Of a stretch of 64,000 nt of DNA, positions 21,791 through 33,700 are shown piece after piece. Numbering within the stretch: the stretch's first letter is position 1; each line of letters begins with the position of its first letter. Source of the DNA: Sediminibacterium sp. (GTDB lineage: Bacteria > Bacteroidota > Bacteroidia > Chitinophagales > Chitinophagaceae); assembly GCF_019264485.1 (NCBI RefSeq), contig NZ_JAHVAA010000004.1, forward strand, positions 62,001-126,000. Direction: 5' to 3'. The position numbers and the translations under genes were made by a program. The notes beneath the pieces were generated by a model. That model searched no databases, was not told the DNA's origin, and saw only the letters and a program-made list of their open reading frames with translations.

Positions 21791-23905
21791 CTATTTAAAC
21801 TGTATCAGTTGATCAAGCGCTTTAACCAGATCCTCTTCAGGTCTTTTACACAGTTGATTGCTACATACATAAATCAGGGTCTTACCTGCTTTATATTTTT
21901 GTTGCATCAATGGCAGTGTTTCTTTTGTTGTATTACCCATTATGATACTGGTAGGCAAATAAAATAACTGTAACTGTTGGCTGACATAGCTGGCATCGGC
22001 ACCCATAATCACCACTTCATATGATTTACCAGCCAGTAAGCCGGCAAAACTTACCCATTGCAAATGGAACCTCGATTGCTTCTTTACACGGGCAGTTACA
22101 GCCGCAGACATTTTTATACTGATACTGGTATATGCTGTATCCAGGTAAATTGTTCCGAGTTGGTACAATACTTTGGCCATTACAGCATTGGCAGCAGGTA
22201 AATCATCATCCGATAAAGCAGTTTTACGCATAATCAGGTCCTGCGAATTAGAGCGGGTATAATAAAACAAACCTGTCTGCGGATGCATAAAGTGGGTAGC
22301 AGCAAAATCGGTTATTTTTTTTGCTGTAGCCAGCCAGTGTTCATCAAAACTCAATTCATAAAGTCTGGTAAATGCTGAAGCGGTCCATGCATAGTCGTCC
22401 AGGAAGCCATCTATTGCGGCTTTACCATCTTTATAAATTCTTTTCACTGAGCCATCTTGCATGATCAGGTTTTTTTCGATGAAAGAGGCGCAGGCAATTG
22501 CTTTTTTCAAATAGTCCTCATTTTGGGTAGCAGCATAGGCATCAACCAATCCTTTTATCAAAATACTGTTCCATGATGTAATAATTTTGGTGTCTATAGC
22601 TGGTTTCTCTCTTCTCAAACGCTCACTCAATAATTTCTTTTTGCCCGTTGCCAATCTTTGTCTGAATTCTTCTGCTGTGATCCGCTTGCTGATAGCAAAA
22701 CTGCCGGGTGCCTTATCGGCATAGACAATATTTTTACCGTTTTTCCAGTTGCCCTTTTCTGTAATGTTGAAATAGTCTGCAAGCAGGGGATCATCACCCA
22801 ATACATTCATCCACTCTTTTCTTGTCCACAAATAATAATCACCTTCACCCGCTTCAGTATCGGCATTCAATGAGCTGTAATAACCACCGCCCTGTGCATA
22901 CATCGATTTTTCTACAAAGTCGATGGTTTCGGTACATATCTGTTTGTACCATTCATCTTTGGTAAGTTGATAAGCGTGTGCGTATAAACTGATCATCTGT
23001 CCATTGTCGTACAGCATTTTTTCAAAATGCGGTATTCGCCAGAGGCTATCAGTTGTATATCGCGCAAAACCGCCGCCAATATGATCATAGATGCCACCCA
23101 GCGCCATTTTTTTCAGATTGGTGTTTACGGTCTGCAAAGCCCGCTGATCGCCTGTCAGGTAATAATGTTGCAACAGAAATTCAGATAATGCAGGAACCGG
23201 AAATTTTTGTGTGCCTTTGAGTCCTCCATTGTTGAGGTCAGCAGATTGATAAATACTGTCGAATAAAGCCCTGTATTCCTGCATCAAAGGCTTTTCGGTT
23301 GAGGGAGCCAGATTAATGAGTGAAAACTCTTCATCGGTCATTCCATTCACTAATGCATTGGCCTGAGTTGTTACCAAACTACGCTGTGTGGTATAGGCTT
23401 TACTGATACTTTGTAATAAACTCTTCCAGTTTTTATTGGTGTAATAAGTGCCGGCAAAAAATGGTTTTCCATCCGGTAATGCAAATGCATTGAGTGGCCA
23501 GCCTGAATTACCTGTAATCAACTGCAGCGTGTTCATGTATATATTGTCGATATCGGGTCTTTCCTCGCGGTCTACCTTAATACAGACAAATTTTTCATTC
23601 ATGATCCTGGCTACAGCAGTATCCATGAATGATTCTTTTTCCATTTCATGGCACCAGTGACAGGATGCATAACCTATACTGATGAGTAAGGGTTTGTTTT
23701 CATTCTTTGCTTTGTTCAGTGCTTCATCACCCCATTCATACCAGTCTACCGGATTATCAGCATGCTCCTGCAGGTATGGACTTGAAGCATATTGCAACCT
23801 GTTTTTTTTACCCATTATTCCTGAACAGGCAGACAAAAACAATACCACTATCAGTAGCATATTTACCGACACAAGGTTCTCCCTGCTGCTGATCCTCTTC
23901 AACAT
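21791..23905 (-). CDS. DUF255/YyaL-family thioredoxin-like lipoprotein
   Basis: Protein of 704 residues. A hydrophobic start leads to the lipobox LFLSACSG, so it is a predicted lipoprotein; an internal ATG at 23860 would begin exactly at the signal. The N-terminal thioredoxin-fold domain has [22 protein letters not shown] and the redox-like motif [13 protein letters not shown] (CxxC). [24 protein letters not shown]-like context is typical of DUF255 (human SPATA20 relatives). The rest is an (alpha/alpha)6 toroid as in N-acylglucosamine epimerases and unsaturated glucuronyl hydrolases. The role is unknown; being inside a polysaccharide operon and membrane-anchored suggests sugar or redox work in the periplasm. 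Confidence 0.88.
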   Translation of the reverse strand: MLKRISSRENLVSVNMLLIVVLFLSACSGIMGKKNRLQYASSPYLQEHADNPVDWYEWGDEALNKAKNENKPLLISIGYASCHWCHEMEKESFMDTAVARIMNEKFVCIKVDREERPDIDNIYMNTLQLITGNSGWPLNAFALPDGKPFFAGTYYTNKNWKSLLQSISKAYTTQRSLVTTQANALVNGMTDEEFSLINLAPSTEKPLMQEYRALFDSIYQSADLNNGGLKGTQKFPVPALSEFLLQHYYLTGDQRALQTVNTNLKKMALGGIYDHIGGGFARYTTDSLWRIPHFEKMLYDNGQMISLYAHAYQLTKDEWYKQICTETIDFVEKSMYAQGGGYYSSLNADTEAGEGDYYLWTRKEWMNVLGDDPLLADYFNITEKGNWKNGKNIVYADKAPGSFAISKRITAEEFRQRLATGKKKLLSERLRREKPAIDTKIITSWNSILIKGLVDAYAATQNEDYLKKAIACASFIEKNLIMQDGSVKRIYKDGKAAIDGFLDDYAWTASAFTRLYELSFDEHWLATAKKITDFAATHFMHPQTGLFYYTRSNSQDLIMRKTALSDDDLPAANAVMAKVLYQLGTIYLDTAYTSISIKMSAAVTARVKKQSRFHLQWVSFAGLLAGKSYEVVIMGADASYVSQQLQLFYLPTSIIMGNTTKETLPLMQQKYKAGKTLIYVCSNQLCKRPEEDLVKALDQLIQFK

Positions 23906-23914
23906 ATTTCTCCC

Positions 23915-26900
23915 TTATTTTTTAGTAGCAAAAATTCTCAGGCGGTCGTTATTAGCGCTTACCAATATGCCTGAGCCATTGGCTAATTTTATCGGTTGAA
24001 TATCTTTTACATTATACGGTGCAAAAAAGCCACTTTCCATCGGCTTATACGGTTTGAAATTCATGTCACCCAATCCTTTAAGGAATAAACCAGGTGATGC
24101 ATCTGCTGGTGTTGTCTCTACTTCTACATCAAATTTATTACCAGCCAGAAGTATGTCTTTTTTACCGTCGCCATCAAAATCTTTTACTATGATTCCGTTA
24201 ACCGTTGAAAGCTGGGCTTCTGTTGGCAATCTTTTAGAGATGAATTTTCCCTTATCATTTATAAATACAACCGTTGAAAATAGATGCGCCTGGTGATGCA
24301 GGGCTGTTTTCATTTCTTCTTCTCCCAATATTCCCGATATATCGCTTTCAGCAAATGATAAATAAGTAGGAAATTTCTGTGCAATCATCGGGCACTGTTG
24401 CGAGGTACATTCCCGCCCACGAATTGGTACAATGGTATTATCGTTCAGGTGGCGGGCCAGAAAAATATCGTTGGTGCCATTTCCATCGAAATCTTTGGCC
24501 CATACTTCAAATGGTTTTTTTTCTGATGCTTTGAATTTATAATTCTCTCCCAGATTGCCTGCTACCAGATCCATATCACCATCACCATCTATGTCATCAG
24601 CTACCAGTTTATCCCACCAGCCTTCAGTTTGTTGTAAACCGTATGATGAAGACTGATCCTTCATTTTTCCTTTTTTGTATTCAAATACTTTTATGGGCAT
24701 CCATTCACCGGCTATTACCAGTTCTGCACGTTTATCGCCATTCAGATCGGTCCAGAGAGCCGATTTTACCATACCCACTCTGCTCAGTTCAGGTGCTATG
24801 TCTGATGTTCTGTCTACAAAAGTTCCTTTATCATTTACCAGTAAATAACTCTGCGGCGCCTGCGGGTATTTATGGGGCAATACTTCTCCTCCCCTGAAAA
24901 TATCCAGGTCGCCATCTGCATCCATATCAAAAACAGCAACACAGGAGCCACTGCTGGCTGTTACCGGTATTGACAGATTGGCTTTCGAAAAATTACCCTT
25001 ACCGTCGTTGAGGTAAAGCCTGTCCTGGTACATAGGTGAACCTTCATCGAATTCACTTCCACCACTTACCACATATAGATCCATATCGCCATCTTTATCT
25101 GCATCGAAAAATGCAGCTCCCATATCTTCATATTTTTTATCTGCTTCAAAAGCAGCGATGGTTCTGGGTGTAAATTTTCCGTTTTGTTGTATATATAAAA
25201 CGCCGGACTGGTCTTTTGCTCCTCCGATATAAAAATCATCCATTCCGTCTCCATTCACATCTGCTGTTGTTACAAAGGGCCCGCTGCGGCTGAATTCATG
25301 TGGTAACAAGACCTGATCTACATACTCATCGTATTTATTTTCTTTGTGAAGAAAGGGTGCCGACAAAATCTGATCCGTTGTTTCCACAAACAAAGGATTA
25401 TATACAGGCATATAATTAATACCTGACACCGCTTCTTTATAATTTACTTTTAGTACCTGATTGGTTGTGATATTTTTTACGCTGTTCGATTTCCCATCGG
25501 GCCATACAACCACTATGCTGTCTAGTTTTGCTGTTTTACCCAAACCAAAATGTACCGCCGGCTCATTGGTAGATAAATAACCTCTTACCAGTTTTTGCTG
25601 AAAAAACTGTTGCATTTTTCCATCGTAATAAAGCGCCAGTTTTGCCCCTATACCATCCCTGTTTTTCTCTGGCCCTTCCAGTTTTATACGGAGATAATTG
25701 TTTTTGTTGTTGACTATATTTTCATACAGGTCTGACTCACCGTCAAGGTTATTGATGATCATGTCCAGATCGCCATCATTATCAAAATCAGCTACTGCTG
25801 CACCGTTTGAAAAAGTGCTGTCTTTAAAACCCCAGGCTTCTGATACATTTTCAAACTGAAGGTCTCCTTTGTTTTTAAAAAGATAATTTCTTGCTTTGAT
25901 AGGACTATAGATATCCATGTATTCTTTAAACCCTTTTTCAAACATTTCAGCAGATGAGCTGTACTTATGTGCGTTTGCCTGGATATACATATCCTGTTTC
26001 TGCTGTATGTCGCCATCGAATAAATCTCTTCTGTAACCATTGGCTACAAAAATGTCTCTCTGTCCATCATTATCGAAATCGGCTGCCAGTGTTGACCAGC
26101 TCCATTCTGTTTTAGAAATGCCTGCCATTTGCGATACATCACTAAAAAATCCATTTCCATGGTTCAGGTGCAGGGCATTATGCATGTATTGTTTATGAAA
26201 ACCACTGTCTACAATAGCCCAGAAACCTTCTACATCCATTCTCGGCATCGATACTTTTGAACGCTTATAGTTTTCAGGAAGCATTTCCATTACCAGAATA
26301 TCTTCGAGGCCGTCGTTATTGATGTCGGCAATATCTGCACCCATGGAAAACAATGACAGGTGGTTGGTCATTGTTTTTACTTCATCTTTAAATGTTCCGT
26401 TTCGCTGGTTGATATAGATATAGTCATTATCAGCATAATCATTCGACACAAAAATATCTGTGTACCCGTCGTTGTTAAGGTCAGATGTAACTACAGACAA
26501 TGCATAACCAAAATTGTGATTGATGCCCGCCTGTTTTCCAATCTCTGTAAATTTCCTATTATCGTTTCTGTACAATTTATCTCTTGCATAATCAGGTGGG
26601 GTTCTTTTTCCTGCTACCATTTGAGATAAGCCTAAATAAAAATCCTGTGGACGATTGGTTAAATACATATCCAGGTCATTATCATTATCCATATCGAAAA
26701 ACGCCGCATGAATAGAATAGCCCGGATCATCCAGTCCGTACTGCTTTGCTTCTTCTTTAAAAGTGAGATTACCCTGGTTGATGTATAAAAGATTTCTTCT
26801 TTCAGCCTCGGTTTCTTTTGTGGTGCCGCCTTTGCATACGTATATATCGAGCCAGCCATCGTTGTTAATGTCTACCAGCGTAACGCCATTATCCCAACCA

Positions 26901-27292
26901 GTGGTTCCTTCAACTCCTGCTGATTGACTGATATCGGAAAATTTCATTCCTCCTTTATTGAGATAAAGTTTGTTGGCTACTTCATTACCTGTGAAATAGA
27001 TATCCATCAGTCCATCGTTGTTAAAATCACCGGTTGCCACACCTGCACCATTGTAAACATAGGCGAATGTGTCGAAATAATTTTTCTGGTAATTCTCATC
27101 CAACCTGTTGGTAAATGTGATACCGCTTTCAGCCGATGCAATTTTTTTAAATACCGGGTCTTCTGTTTTAGCCGGGTTACTCTTACAGGCCGGCATCAGT
27201 ACACAAAACAGTGTGGCTGCACTTAAGAATGAAAGTGCAAAAGCAATCCTTTTTAACATACGCGTATTTTTAATACTACTTCTATTTTCCAT
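23915..27292 (-). CDS. FG-GAP/VCBS-repeat lipoprotein with ASPIC/UnbV domain
   Basis: Protein of 1125 residues, predicted lipoprotein (lipobox LMPAC). At least a dozen Ca-binding-type loops of the form D-x-(N/D)-x-D-G-x-x-D are visible (DFNNDGLMDI, DINNDGWLDI, DLNNDGYTDI, DFDNDGDLDM, DVNGDGMDDF, DFDGDGKKDI), so it should fold as one or two calcium-loaded beta-propellers. An ASPIC/UnbV segment lies near residues 530-620 (RDGIGAKLALYYDGKMQQ, HFGLGKTAKLDSIVVVWPDG). It overlaps the haloperoxidase gene by 11 bases, or starts 22 bases after it if the ATG at 27259 is used. Likely a surface glycan- or protein-binding partner; exact role unknown. Confidence 0.9.
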   Translation of the reverse strand: MENRSSIKNTRMLKRIAFALSFLSAATLFCVLMPACKSNPAKTEDPVFKKIASAESGITFTNRLDENYQKNYFDTFAYVYNGAGVATGDFNNDGLMDIYFTGNEVANKLYLNKGGMKFSDISQSAGVEGTTGWDNGVTLVDINNDGWLDIYVCKGGTTKETEAERRNLLYINQGNLTFKEEAKQYGLDDPGYSIHAAFFDMDNDNDLDMYLTNRPQDFYLGLSQMVAGKRTPPDYARDKLYRNDNRKFTEIGKQAGINHNFGYALSVVTSDLNNDGYTDIFVSNDYADNDYIYINQRNGTFKDEVKTMTNHLSLFSMGADIADINNDGLEDILVMEMLPENYKRSKVSMPRMDVEGFWAIVDSGFHKQYMHNALHLNHGNGFFSDVSQMAGISKTEWSWSTLAADFDNDGQRDIFVANGYRRDLFDGDIQQKQDMYIQANAHKYSSSAEMFEKGFKEYMDIYSPIKARNYLFKNKGDLQFENVSEAWGFKDSTFSNGAAVADFDNDGDLDMIINNLDGESDLYENIVNNKNNYLRIKLEGPEKNRDGIGAKLALYYDGKMQQFFQQKLVRGYLSTNEPAVHFGLGKTAKLDSIVVVWPDGKSNSVKNITTNQVLKVNYKEAVSGINYMPVYNPLFVETTDQILSAPFLHKENKYDEYVDQVLLPHEFSRSGPFVTTADVNGDGMDDFYIGGAKDQSGVLYIQQNGKFTPRTIAAFEADKKYEDMGAAFFDADKDGDMDLYVVSGGSEFDEGSPMYQDRLYLNDGKGNFSKANLSIPVTASSGSCVAVFDMDADGDLDIFRGGEVLPHKYPQAPQSYLLVNDKGTFVDRTSDIAPELSRVGMVKSALWTDLNGDKRAELVIAGEWMPIKVFEYKKGKMKDQSSSYGLQQTEGWWDKLVADDIDGDGDMDLVAGNLGENYKFKASEKKPFEVWAKDFDGNGTNDIFLARHLNDNTIVPIRGRECTSQQCPMIAQKFPTYLSFAESDISGILGEEEMKTALHHQAHLFSTVVFINDKGKFISKRLPTEAQLSTVNGIIVKDFDGDGKKDILLAGNKFDVEVETTPADASPGLFLKGLGDMNFKPYKPMESGFFAPYNVKDIQPIKLANGSGILVSANNDRLRIFATKK

Positions 27293-28730
27293 TTGTGTGA
27301 TAGAGGTATTTTTCCCATACTGCAGCCGCTACGTTTCTCCCCATTTTTAAACCCTCCAGGTTTTCACATTGTATATGGTATCCACCTAAAACCCTTGATA
27401 TACCTGCCATTTCGGCTGTTGCAGTAAAAGTTGGAAAATTCAGTGTTATTTCTGCTCCTGTATGATCGGGTTCGGTCATTGCGCCTGCCACTCTTTTTAT
27501 GGTTGCACCAAATTTGTCGTTACCTGTAAACAGTCTTAATATTTCTGCGCAGGCGCCACTAATGGTACTGTGTCCTGATACATAACTCGGGAAAGGCGGA
27601 CACAAAAAAGTTTCGGGAGAATAGGGTCTCCATTCCTGACCCAACATTTCAATCATTCCTTTGCCAGGACCACCCCAGCCTTTTATTTTTTTGTCTTTAT
27701 AATAGTAATGTACCAATGAATAGGGGCGTGCATAGTCATATTTCATTTTAGTATCCCAACAGGCTATAAATCCATCCATTGCTGCAGCTTCTACTGCAAA
27801 ATACATTTTCACATCCTGATCGAGTGTATGTTTATCTCTTACTGATACGTCCTGTGCAAACATGAGCCAATGCCCTGCCTGCTGAACAGATTTTGGTCCG
27901 TCGCGCATAAATTCTACCAATGCTTTCTGGCTGTCTGATAATGCAGCCTGCAGTTCTACTACTTCTTTTATTTCTTTTTCCAATTGTGCTGATCCGATGG
28001 CCGGCGGTGCCGGACTTCTGAACTGACTTCCCGAATCAAGCAGCAGGGGTTTTACATTACCCCAGTGTGGTGTTAAACAGGCTGGTGCAAATTTGCCGCC
28101 TTTACCATCAGCAAAATATTTGGGTTGCCAGCGTTTGATGTCGCGTAAAGTATCGGCGCTGTTAACGGGTTGGTAGGCGGTATAGTCTGAATAAACATTT
28201 CCATTCGATCCTGCCATAGTACCTGATTGATTAGAGCCATCATTCAGTCTTGCTTCAGTAATGGTTTTAGCTGCAAGGTTGCCAATACCTTCCGGTGTAG
28301 TGGGGTCGAGTGAATGATTAGCAGGATCAAAACCCAACTCTTTCATCTTATTTTTCAGCATCAGTGAGTCTGAAAAAAAATAAGTGAGCATGCTGCGGTA
28401 TGCTGCATAGCTGATGGCCTTTTCTTTATTTTTTAGTGTTCTTTCTGTTTCGGGAACACGTTCCACATTTTTAAGGTAAACAGGAATGGCAGTGGCATCA
28501 TATCTCGACCATGCATCAAAAATGGCCGTTTGCACCAATGCCAGCATTCGTGCTGTTACGGTGGGGCGTGGCCTGAATTTCTCTGTATCGTTTGCCGTTG
28601 CTTCCAATGCAATGCGTCCCCATTTATAGGCCAGGTTATTTTCTCCTTTAGGCTCATCCAATTGCTGCTGGGTTGAATTACAGCTTACTGAAAACAGAAA
28701 AAAGAATAAAATTTTGAAAGCGTGTTTCAT
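27282..28730 (-). CDS. Vanadium-dependent haloperoxidase-like lipoprotein (PAP2 superfamily)
   Basis: Protein of 482 residues with lipobox FSVSCNS. The helical bundle carries the three oxyanion-binding patches expected of the family: KYDYARPYSLV with the K/R-P pair, PSYVSGHSTISGACAEIL with the SGH motif, and GISRVLGGYHIQCENLEGLKMG with the late Arg/His. It could bind vanadate (haloperoxidase) or act as a phosphatase; the fold serves both. It stands immediately after SusD in transcription, but beyond a terminator-like hairpin, and is coupled to the FG-GAP gene. This pairing is seen beside other SusCD pairs in the phylum (from memory). Confidence 0.85.
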   Translation of the reverse strand: MKHAFKILFFFLFSVSCNSTQQQLDEPKGENNLAYKWGRIALEATANDTEKFRPRPTVTARMLALVQTAIFDAWSRYDATAIPVYLKNVERVPETERTLKNKEKAISYAAYRSMLTYFFSDSLMLKNKMKELGFDPANHSLDPTTPEGIGNLAAKTITEARLNDGSNQSGTMAGSNGNVYSDYTAYQPVNSADTLRDIKRWQPKYFADGKGGKFAPACLTPHWGNVKPLLLDSGSQFRSPAPPAIGSAQLEKEIKEVVELQAALSDSQKALVEFMRDGPKSVQQAGHWLMFAQDVSVRDKHTLDQDVKMYFAVEAAAMDGFIACWDTKMKYDYARPYSLVHYYYKDKKIKGWGGPGKGMIEMLGQEWRPYSPETFLCPPFPSYVSGHSTISGACAEILRLFTGNDKFGATIKRVAGAMTEPDHTGAEITLNFPTFTATAEMAGISRVLGGYHIQCENLEGLKMGRNVAAAVWEKYLYHTNGK

Positions 28731-28861
28731 ATTGCGTTCCGTGTAATAGTCAAACTGTTTTTCATGTAATACCGGCCCTATGCCCGATAAAAGGTACTAA
28801 TTCATTTTTCAACAAACAATAGTCCGTTGGTGAATCATCATATGTTGTCCAGCTGTTTTAT

Positions 28862-28899
28862 TAAAAAGAAAACCGGGGATTCGCATCACACCGGTTTTC
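28862..28899 (-). terminator. Terminator/attenuator after susD
   Basis: Stem GAAAACCGG (28868-28876) with CCGGTTTTC (28891-28899), followed on the minus strand by five T. It lies in the 192-bp gap between SusD and the haloperoxidase gene. No other clear promoter was seen in the gap, so partial read-through would give high SusCD and lower enzyme expression. Confidence 0.75.
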
Positions 28900-28922
28900 A
28901 TTTTTGCTTACATATGAAAATC

Positions 28923-30710
28923 TTAATATCCTGTGTTCTGCGGATATTTAGGTCCTTCTGTTACAAGGTCAATCTGCGATTGCGGAATCGGCCTCAACAT
29001 ATTGAATGGCTGAACACCAGCTGCTGCTTCAGCATTGTGCAGTTGTACCCTTTCAACCAGTTTCTTGGTTCGTGCCAGATCCCACCAGCGACAGTCTTCC
29101 GCATAGAGTTCTCTGGTTCTCTCATCCAGCAGGAAGTCGAGTGTAACCTGAGCTGCTGTAATTTGCTGCGCTACCACTGCGGCTGCATATTCAGCAGGTG
29201 TCTGTCCAATTTTCAATGCAGCTCTTGTTCTGAGTACATTAATCATATTGGCAGCATCCTGTAAGGTAGCACCACCTCTTAAAGCTGCTTCTGCTGCAAT
29301 GAGGTACACTTCTGCAAAACGGAAGAGGATATAAGGCCTGTCTGAATAATCGTTCATATGACCTCTGGTAGAATCATCAAATTTTCTTACGCTTGGGAAG
29401 TATGCTGCTGTATATTTTACAGTTGAAGCCGGAATATGATCTGGTTCAAAAATAATTCCTTTAAACCTTGCTCTCTCTGTTGATGTTACCACTCTGTCAG
29501 CCATCCAGATAGCCGTATCCACACCATTAATCAGTGTTCCTCTTGGTGTAGTAGCACCCGTTGTACCATTTGCAGATTCTGCTGTACTATTCGATAACCA
29601 TACTGTTTGGAAAGTTCCATCGTAACGGGAGTCTGTTGCCCTGTTCGCAAATGCTACATCCATTACATATTTTGTATTGGGTCTGAGACGTACGAAAGGA
29701 CGGCCGTTTCTGGTATCACGCACGGTTACGTTGGCGCCAGAATTGGTTGGCCAGTTGGCAGGAATAGTTGGATAGTTCGGTTTCCAGAAGAAATTAGATT
29801 TGTTCTCACTAAAGCTGGTTGCTCCTGCTCCTACAGCAGAGTTCTGACCAAACTTAAGGTCTTTGGTATGATCAATTACCATCAATACTTCCGGACCATA
29901 CTCATTACCTTCTCTGAAGGCATTACCGAAATAAGGTGTAAGATCTAATCCATAAGTAGCTTTGTTATCAATGATACTTTTTGCAATGGTATATGCCTGC
30001 TGGTTATCATTTGCCTGTGCAGCAGTTGACCAGCCTCTCCACAAATAGGTTTTTGATAAGAGAAACAGCGCTGTTGATTTGGTAGCAGGTTTACCGGTTC
30101 CTGGTGCAGGTGTATTTGGTAAGTCTGCAGCAGCTTCGGTAAAGTCTTTGATGATTTGCGCATACAAATCGGCCAAAGGTGCCGGTGCATCGGCAGCAGA
30201 TGCCGATGAACTAAACGTTGTGTGCAAAGGCACTTGTCCGAATGTAGTTACCAGATAGAAATAACAGAAACCACGCAGGAATTTTGCCTGTGCCAGTAAC
30301 TGTGTTTTTGTTGCTGCCGGAATATTGGCATTCGCTCCATATTCCAGTACACCATTGGCTGTATTGATATCAATAAATAAAGTATTCCAGAAACCTTCGT
30401 AGTTATTGGTATTACTTCTGATTACCGGGTTATTGTACACAAACCAGTGTACTGCTCCGTTATCTACAGAACCTCCACGGAGGCTTTCATCTGTTCCACT
30501 GTTGAATAACTGGGTCCATATCTGCGTGGCCCACTGTCCTCTGAAGCTGGAATAAATACCAGATATCGCACCCTGAATACCATCATTTGTTGTGAAGAAT
30601 GAAGGTGTAAAACCTGTTCTGGGTTGCTCCTCCAGTAACTTTTTACAACCACTGGCTGTAAAAAGTATAATGCCAAGGAAAAGGCTGTATTTTAAAATTT
30701 TATGTCTCAT
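28923..30710 (-). CDS. SusD/RagB-family glycan-binding lipoprotein
   Basis: Surface lipoprotein of 595 residues that caps the partner SusC channel and binds oligosaccharides. The lipobox is FTASGC followed by KKLLEEQPRTGF. TPR-like helices include LLAQAKFLRGFCYFYLVTTFGQVPL, a hallmark of the family, then FRFAEVYLIAAEAALRGG and LDFLLDERTRELYAEDCRWWDLARTKKL near the C-terminus. It lies 18 bp after SusC, as usual. Confidence 0.97.
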   Translation of the reverse strand: MRHKILKYSLFLGIILFTASGCKKLLEEQPRTGFTPSFFTTNDGIQGAISGIYSSFRGQWATQIWTQLFNSGTDESLRGGSVDNGAVHWFVYNNPVIRSNTNNYEGFWNTLFIDINTANGVLEYGANANIPAATKTQLLAQAKFLRGFCYFYLVTTFGQVPLHTTFSSSASAADAPAPLADLYAQIIKDFTEAAADLPNTPAPGTGKPATKSTALFLLSKTYLWRGWSTAAQANDNQQAYTIAKSIIDNKATYGLDLTPYFGNAFREGNEYGPEVLMVIDHTKDLKFGQNSAVGAGATSFSENKSNFFWKPNYPTIPANWPTNSGANVTVRDTRNGRPFVRLRPNTKYVMDVAFANRATDSRYDGTFQTVWLSNSTAESANGTTGATTPRGTLINGVDTAIWMADRVVTSTERARFKGIIFEPDHIPASTVKYTAAYFPSVRKFDDSTRGHMNDYSDRPYILFRFAEVYLIAAEAALRGGATLQDAANMINVLRTRAALKIGQTPAEYAAAVVAQQITAAQVTLDFLLDERTRELYAEDCRWWDLARTKKLVERVQLHNAEAAAGVQPFNMLRPIPQSQIDLVTEGPKYPQNTGY

Positions 30711-30728
30711 TGAAATAGGTTTTAATAA

Positions 30729-33700
30729 TTAAAATCTCACATTAATTCCAAAAATGATCTGACGTGTTGGAGGAACACCCATACCCACGGTAACTGCACG
30801 TTGTGGTACAGAGGCGGCACCGCCACCCTGCGTTCCAACTACCGCAGTATTTGACTGGTTTCCTTCCGGATCAATACCTAACCCATCTCTTACTAATGGC
30901 GACCATAAGATGAATGGATTCTGTGCAGATACATAAGCTCTCAGTGAATTGATACCGGTTTTACCCAGGAATTTGGCTGAGAATGTATAACCCAGATCAA
31001 TTGTTCTGATCTTAATAAAAGAACCATCTCTGTAAGTAAGTGTTGAAGTAAACGGCAGACCATCTACACCTGCATCAGGTTGAGGGAAATCATTACTAGG
31101 ATTGGTTGGGGTCCAGTAGTCTACTTTATGTTGGTTTACACGACTGTTCATAAAGAATGGATAACCATTTCCGCCACCATCGGCTGCCAGATAACCGGCA
31201 ACCACTGTCTGACCAAAACGACCAAACATCACGATATTCAGATCGAAGTTTTTATACTCGAAACGGTTGCTTAAACCAGCTACTAATGTTGGCTGGAAAT
31301 TACCTATGATTTGTCTGTCTGCTGCTGTAATAGCATTGTCTTTGTTGCGGTCTTCAATTTTAATATCACCTGGTTTTGCACCATATACTGCAGCCTGAGT
31401 AGCTTCACCGGTTTGCCAGATACCTAATTTTTTATAATCGAAGATGGTAGTTACTGGCTGACCTACAAACCAACCATTACCTAAATCCTGTGAAAGATTA
31501 TTCTGTAAAGCATCAATACGCTCTCTGTTAAAGAACAGGTTCAGGTCTGAAGTCCATTTGAAACCACGTTTATTCTGCACATTCACACTGCTCAGTGTAA
31601 ACTCCATACCATATGATGATGTTCCACCCACGTTTGTTAAGATAGAGTTGGTACCATTACTACGTGGTAATTGACGTTGTAACAGGATATCTGTTGTTTT
31701 AGTGCTGTAATATTCAATTGTACCGGAAAGTCGGTTTTTGAATAGAGAAAAGTCAACACCAATATTCAGACCCGCTGTTTTTTCCCAGGTAAGGTTAGGG
31801 TTGGGGCTTGTATTAATGGTATAACCATTTACCCAATTGGTACCCACTGTTGTTCCCTGACCATAATTATAGAAGCTGGTTCCCAAACTACCTAATGTAG
31901 TGTAAGGGTTGATACCTGCATTTGAACTGATACCATAACCAGCTCTTAATTTCAGACTGGAAACAAATTTTACATTCTCCATGAATTTCTCACGATCCAT
32001 GTTCCAGCCTGCAGAAACCGCCGGATAAGTTACCCACTGGTTTCCGGGAGACAGTACAGAAGCACCATCTGTTCTTACGGTTGCAGTAATACTATATTTA
32101 TTATCGAAAGTATAAATGGCACGACCCATATAACCCACTACTGCCGACTCGCTAAAGTTTCCACCCTGTGGTGTAACTGTATTTACCTGCTGCCAGTTAT
32201 AGTCCTGCATAAAATCGGCCGGTACGCCTACACCATTAAACTGCTGTGCTCTGAAATGATTTTTCTGAACTTCCTGAAGTGCGAGTACCTGTAATTTATG
32301 TTTGGTTCCAATGTTCTTGTTGTACTCTAAAGAGTTGTTGATGGTGTACTGCCATCCTTCAGAGTTCGCTATGCTAAGACCGGAGTTTGCCACATTGGTA
32401 TTGATATTAAATACCGTGTTAGGACCATTATAGTTACTGTTAAATGACTGTGACCATCCAAAACCGAAAGTTGATTTGAATTTCAGGTCTTTAATAATGC
32501 CCACTTCAGCATAGAAATTATGCTGAACCTGGTACCTGCGCTGGAATGCTTTGATCAGATCATTATTGCCGATAGAAGTAAGCGGACTGATCTGTGCATC
32601 ATCAACACCTTGTGAACTGGCTGGTTTAAAGTTAATGGAACCATCGTCGTTATAAGGTTTGAATAGAGGCCCCAGACGGGTAGCTGAACCATAAGCATTT
32701 GTTCCCAGCCTGTTTGATCTTAATAATGTGCTGAAACTTGAGAAACCTACTTTGATACGGTCTGATACTTTATGATCAATGTTTACATTAAATGAATAAC
32801 GTTCTAATTTCTGATCATGAATGATACCTGTTTCATTATAATAACCCATGCCAAAAAAGTATTGGGTTCTTTCATTACCGCCACGAACACTTAAATCGTG
32901 ACTGGTTCTTAAACCAGTAGTAAGCAGCAGTTTCTGCCAGTCCGTACTTACACCCGCAGTAAGGTTTGTTTGTTCAATGGGGCGAAGTGCATATAAACTG
33001 GCATTCGGAGCTGTTGAGTTACCAACTGCAGCATCTGCTTTAAACTGTGCATATTCTGCACCATTAAAAAGCCTGTAAGTATCCAATGCACTTACTATAC
33101 CAACAAAACCACTATAAGTAGTAACTGGTTTTTGAGTTGAAGTACCACGTTTTGTGGTAACAATGATTACCCCATTTGCACCACGTGAACCGTAGATAGC
33201 CGTTGCAGATGCATCTTTTAAGATATCTACCGTAGAAATATTTTCAGGATTCAGGTCATTTACACTACCCCCATATACCATACCATCAACCACAATCAAT
33301 GGGTTGTTGTTACCGGTTATAGAACGGTTACCACGGATACGGATTTCACCACCAGCGCCGATCTGTGAGCTGTTGCTTACAATATCAACACCCGCAGCAC
33401 GACCCTGTAACTGGTTAAAGATATTTGGTGCTTTAATTTCATTCAGCACTTCACTTTTAATGGTAATGGTAGATCCGGTTACATCTTTCTTCTTTTGTGT
33501 ACCGTAACCAATTACCACCACTTCATTCAGTTCATCTGTTGAGGCAGCAAGGGTAACATTTACGGTGGTGTTATTACCTACACTGATTTCAGATGTAGCA
33601 TAGTTAACACTTGATACTACCAATACTGCACCACGTGCAGCCGCAATGGTAAAATTACCGGCATTATCGGTAGTGGTACCTGTTTGTGTACCCTTAACCT

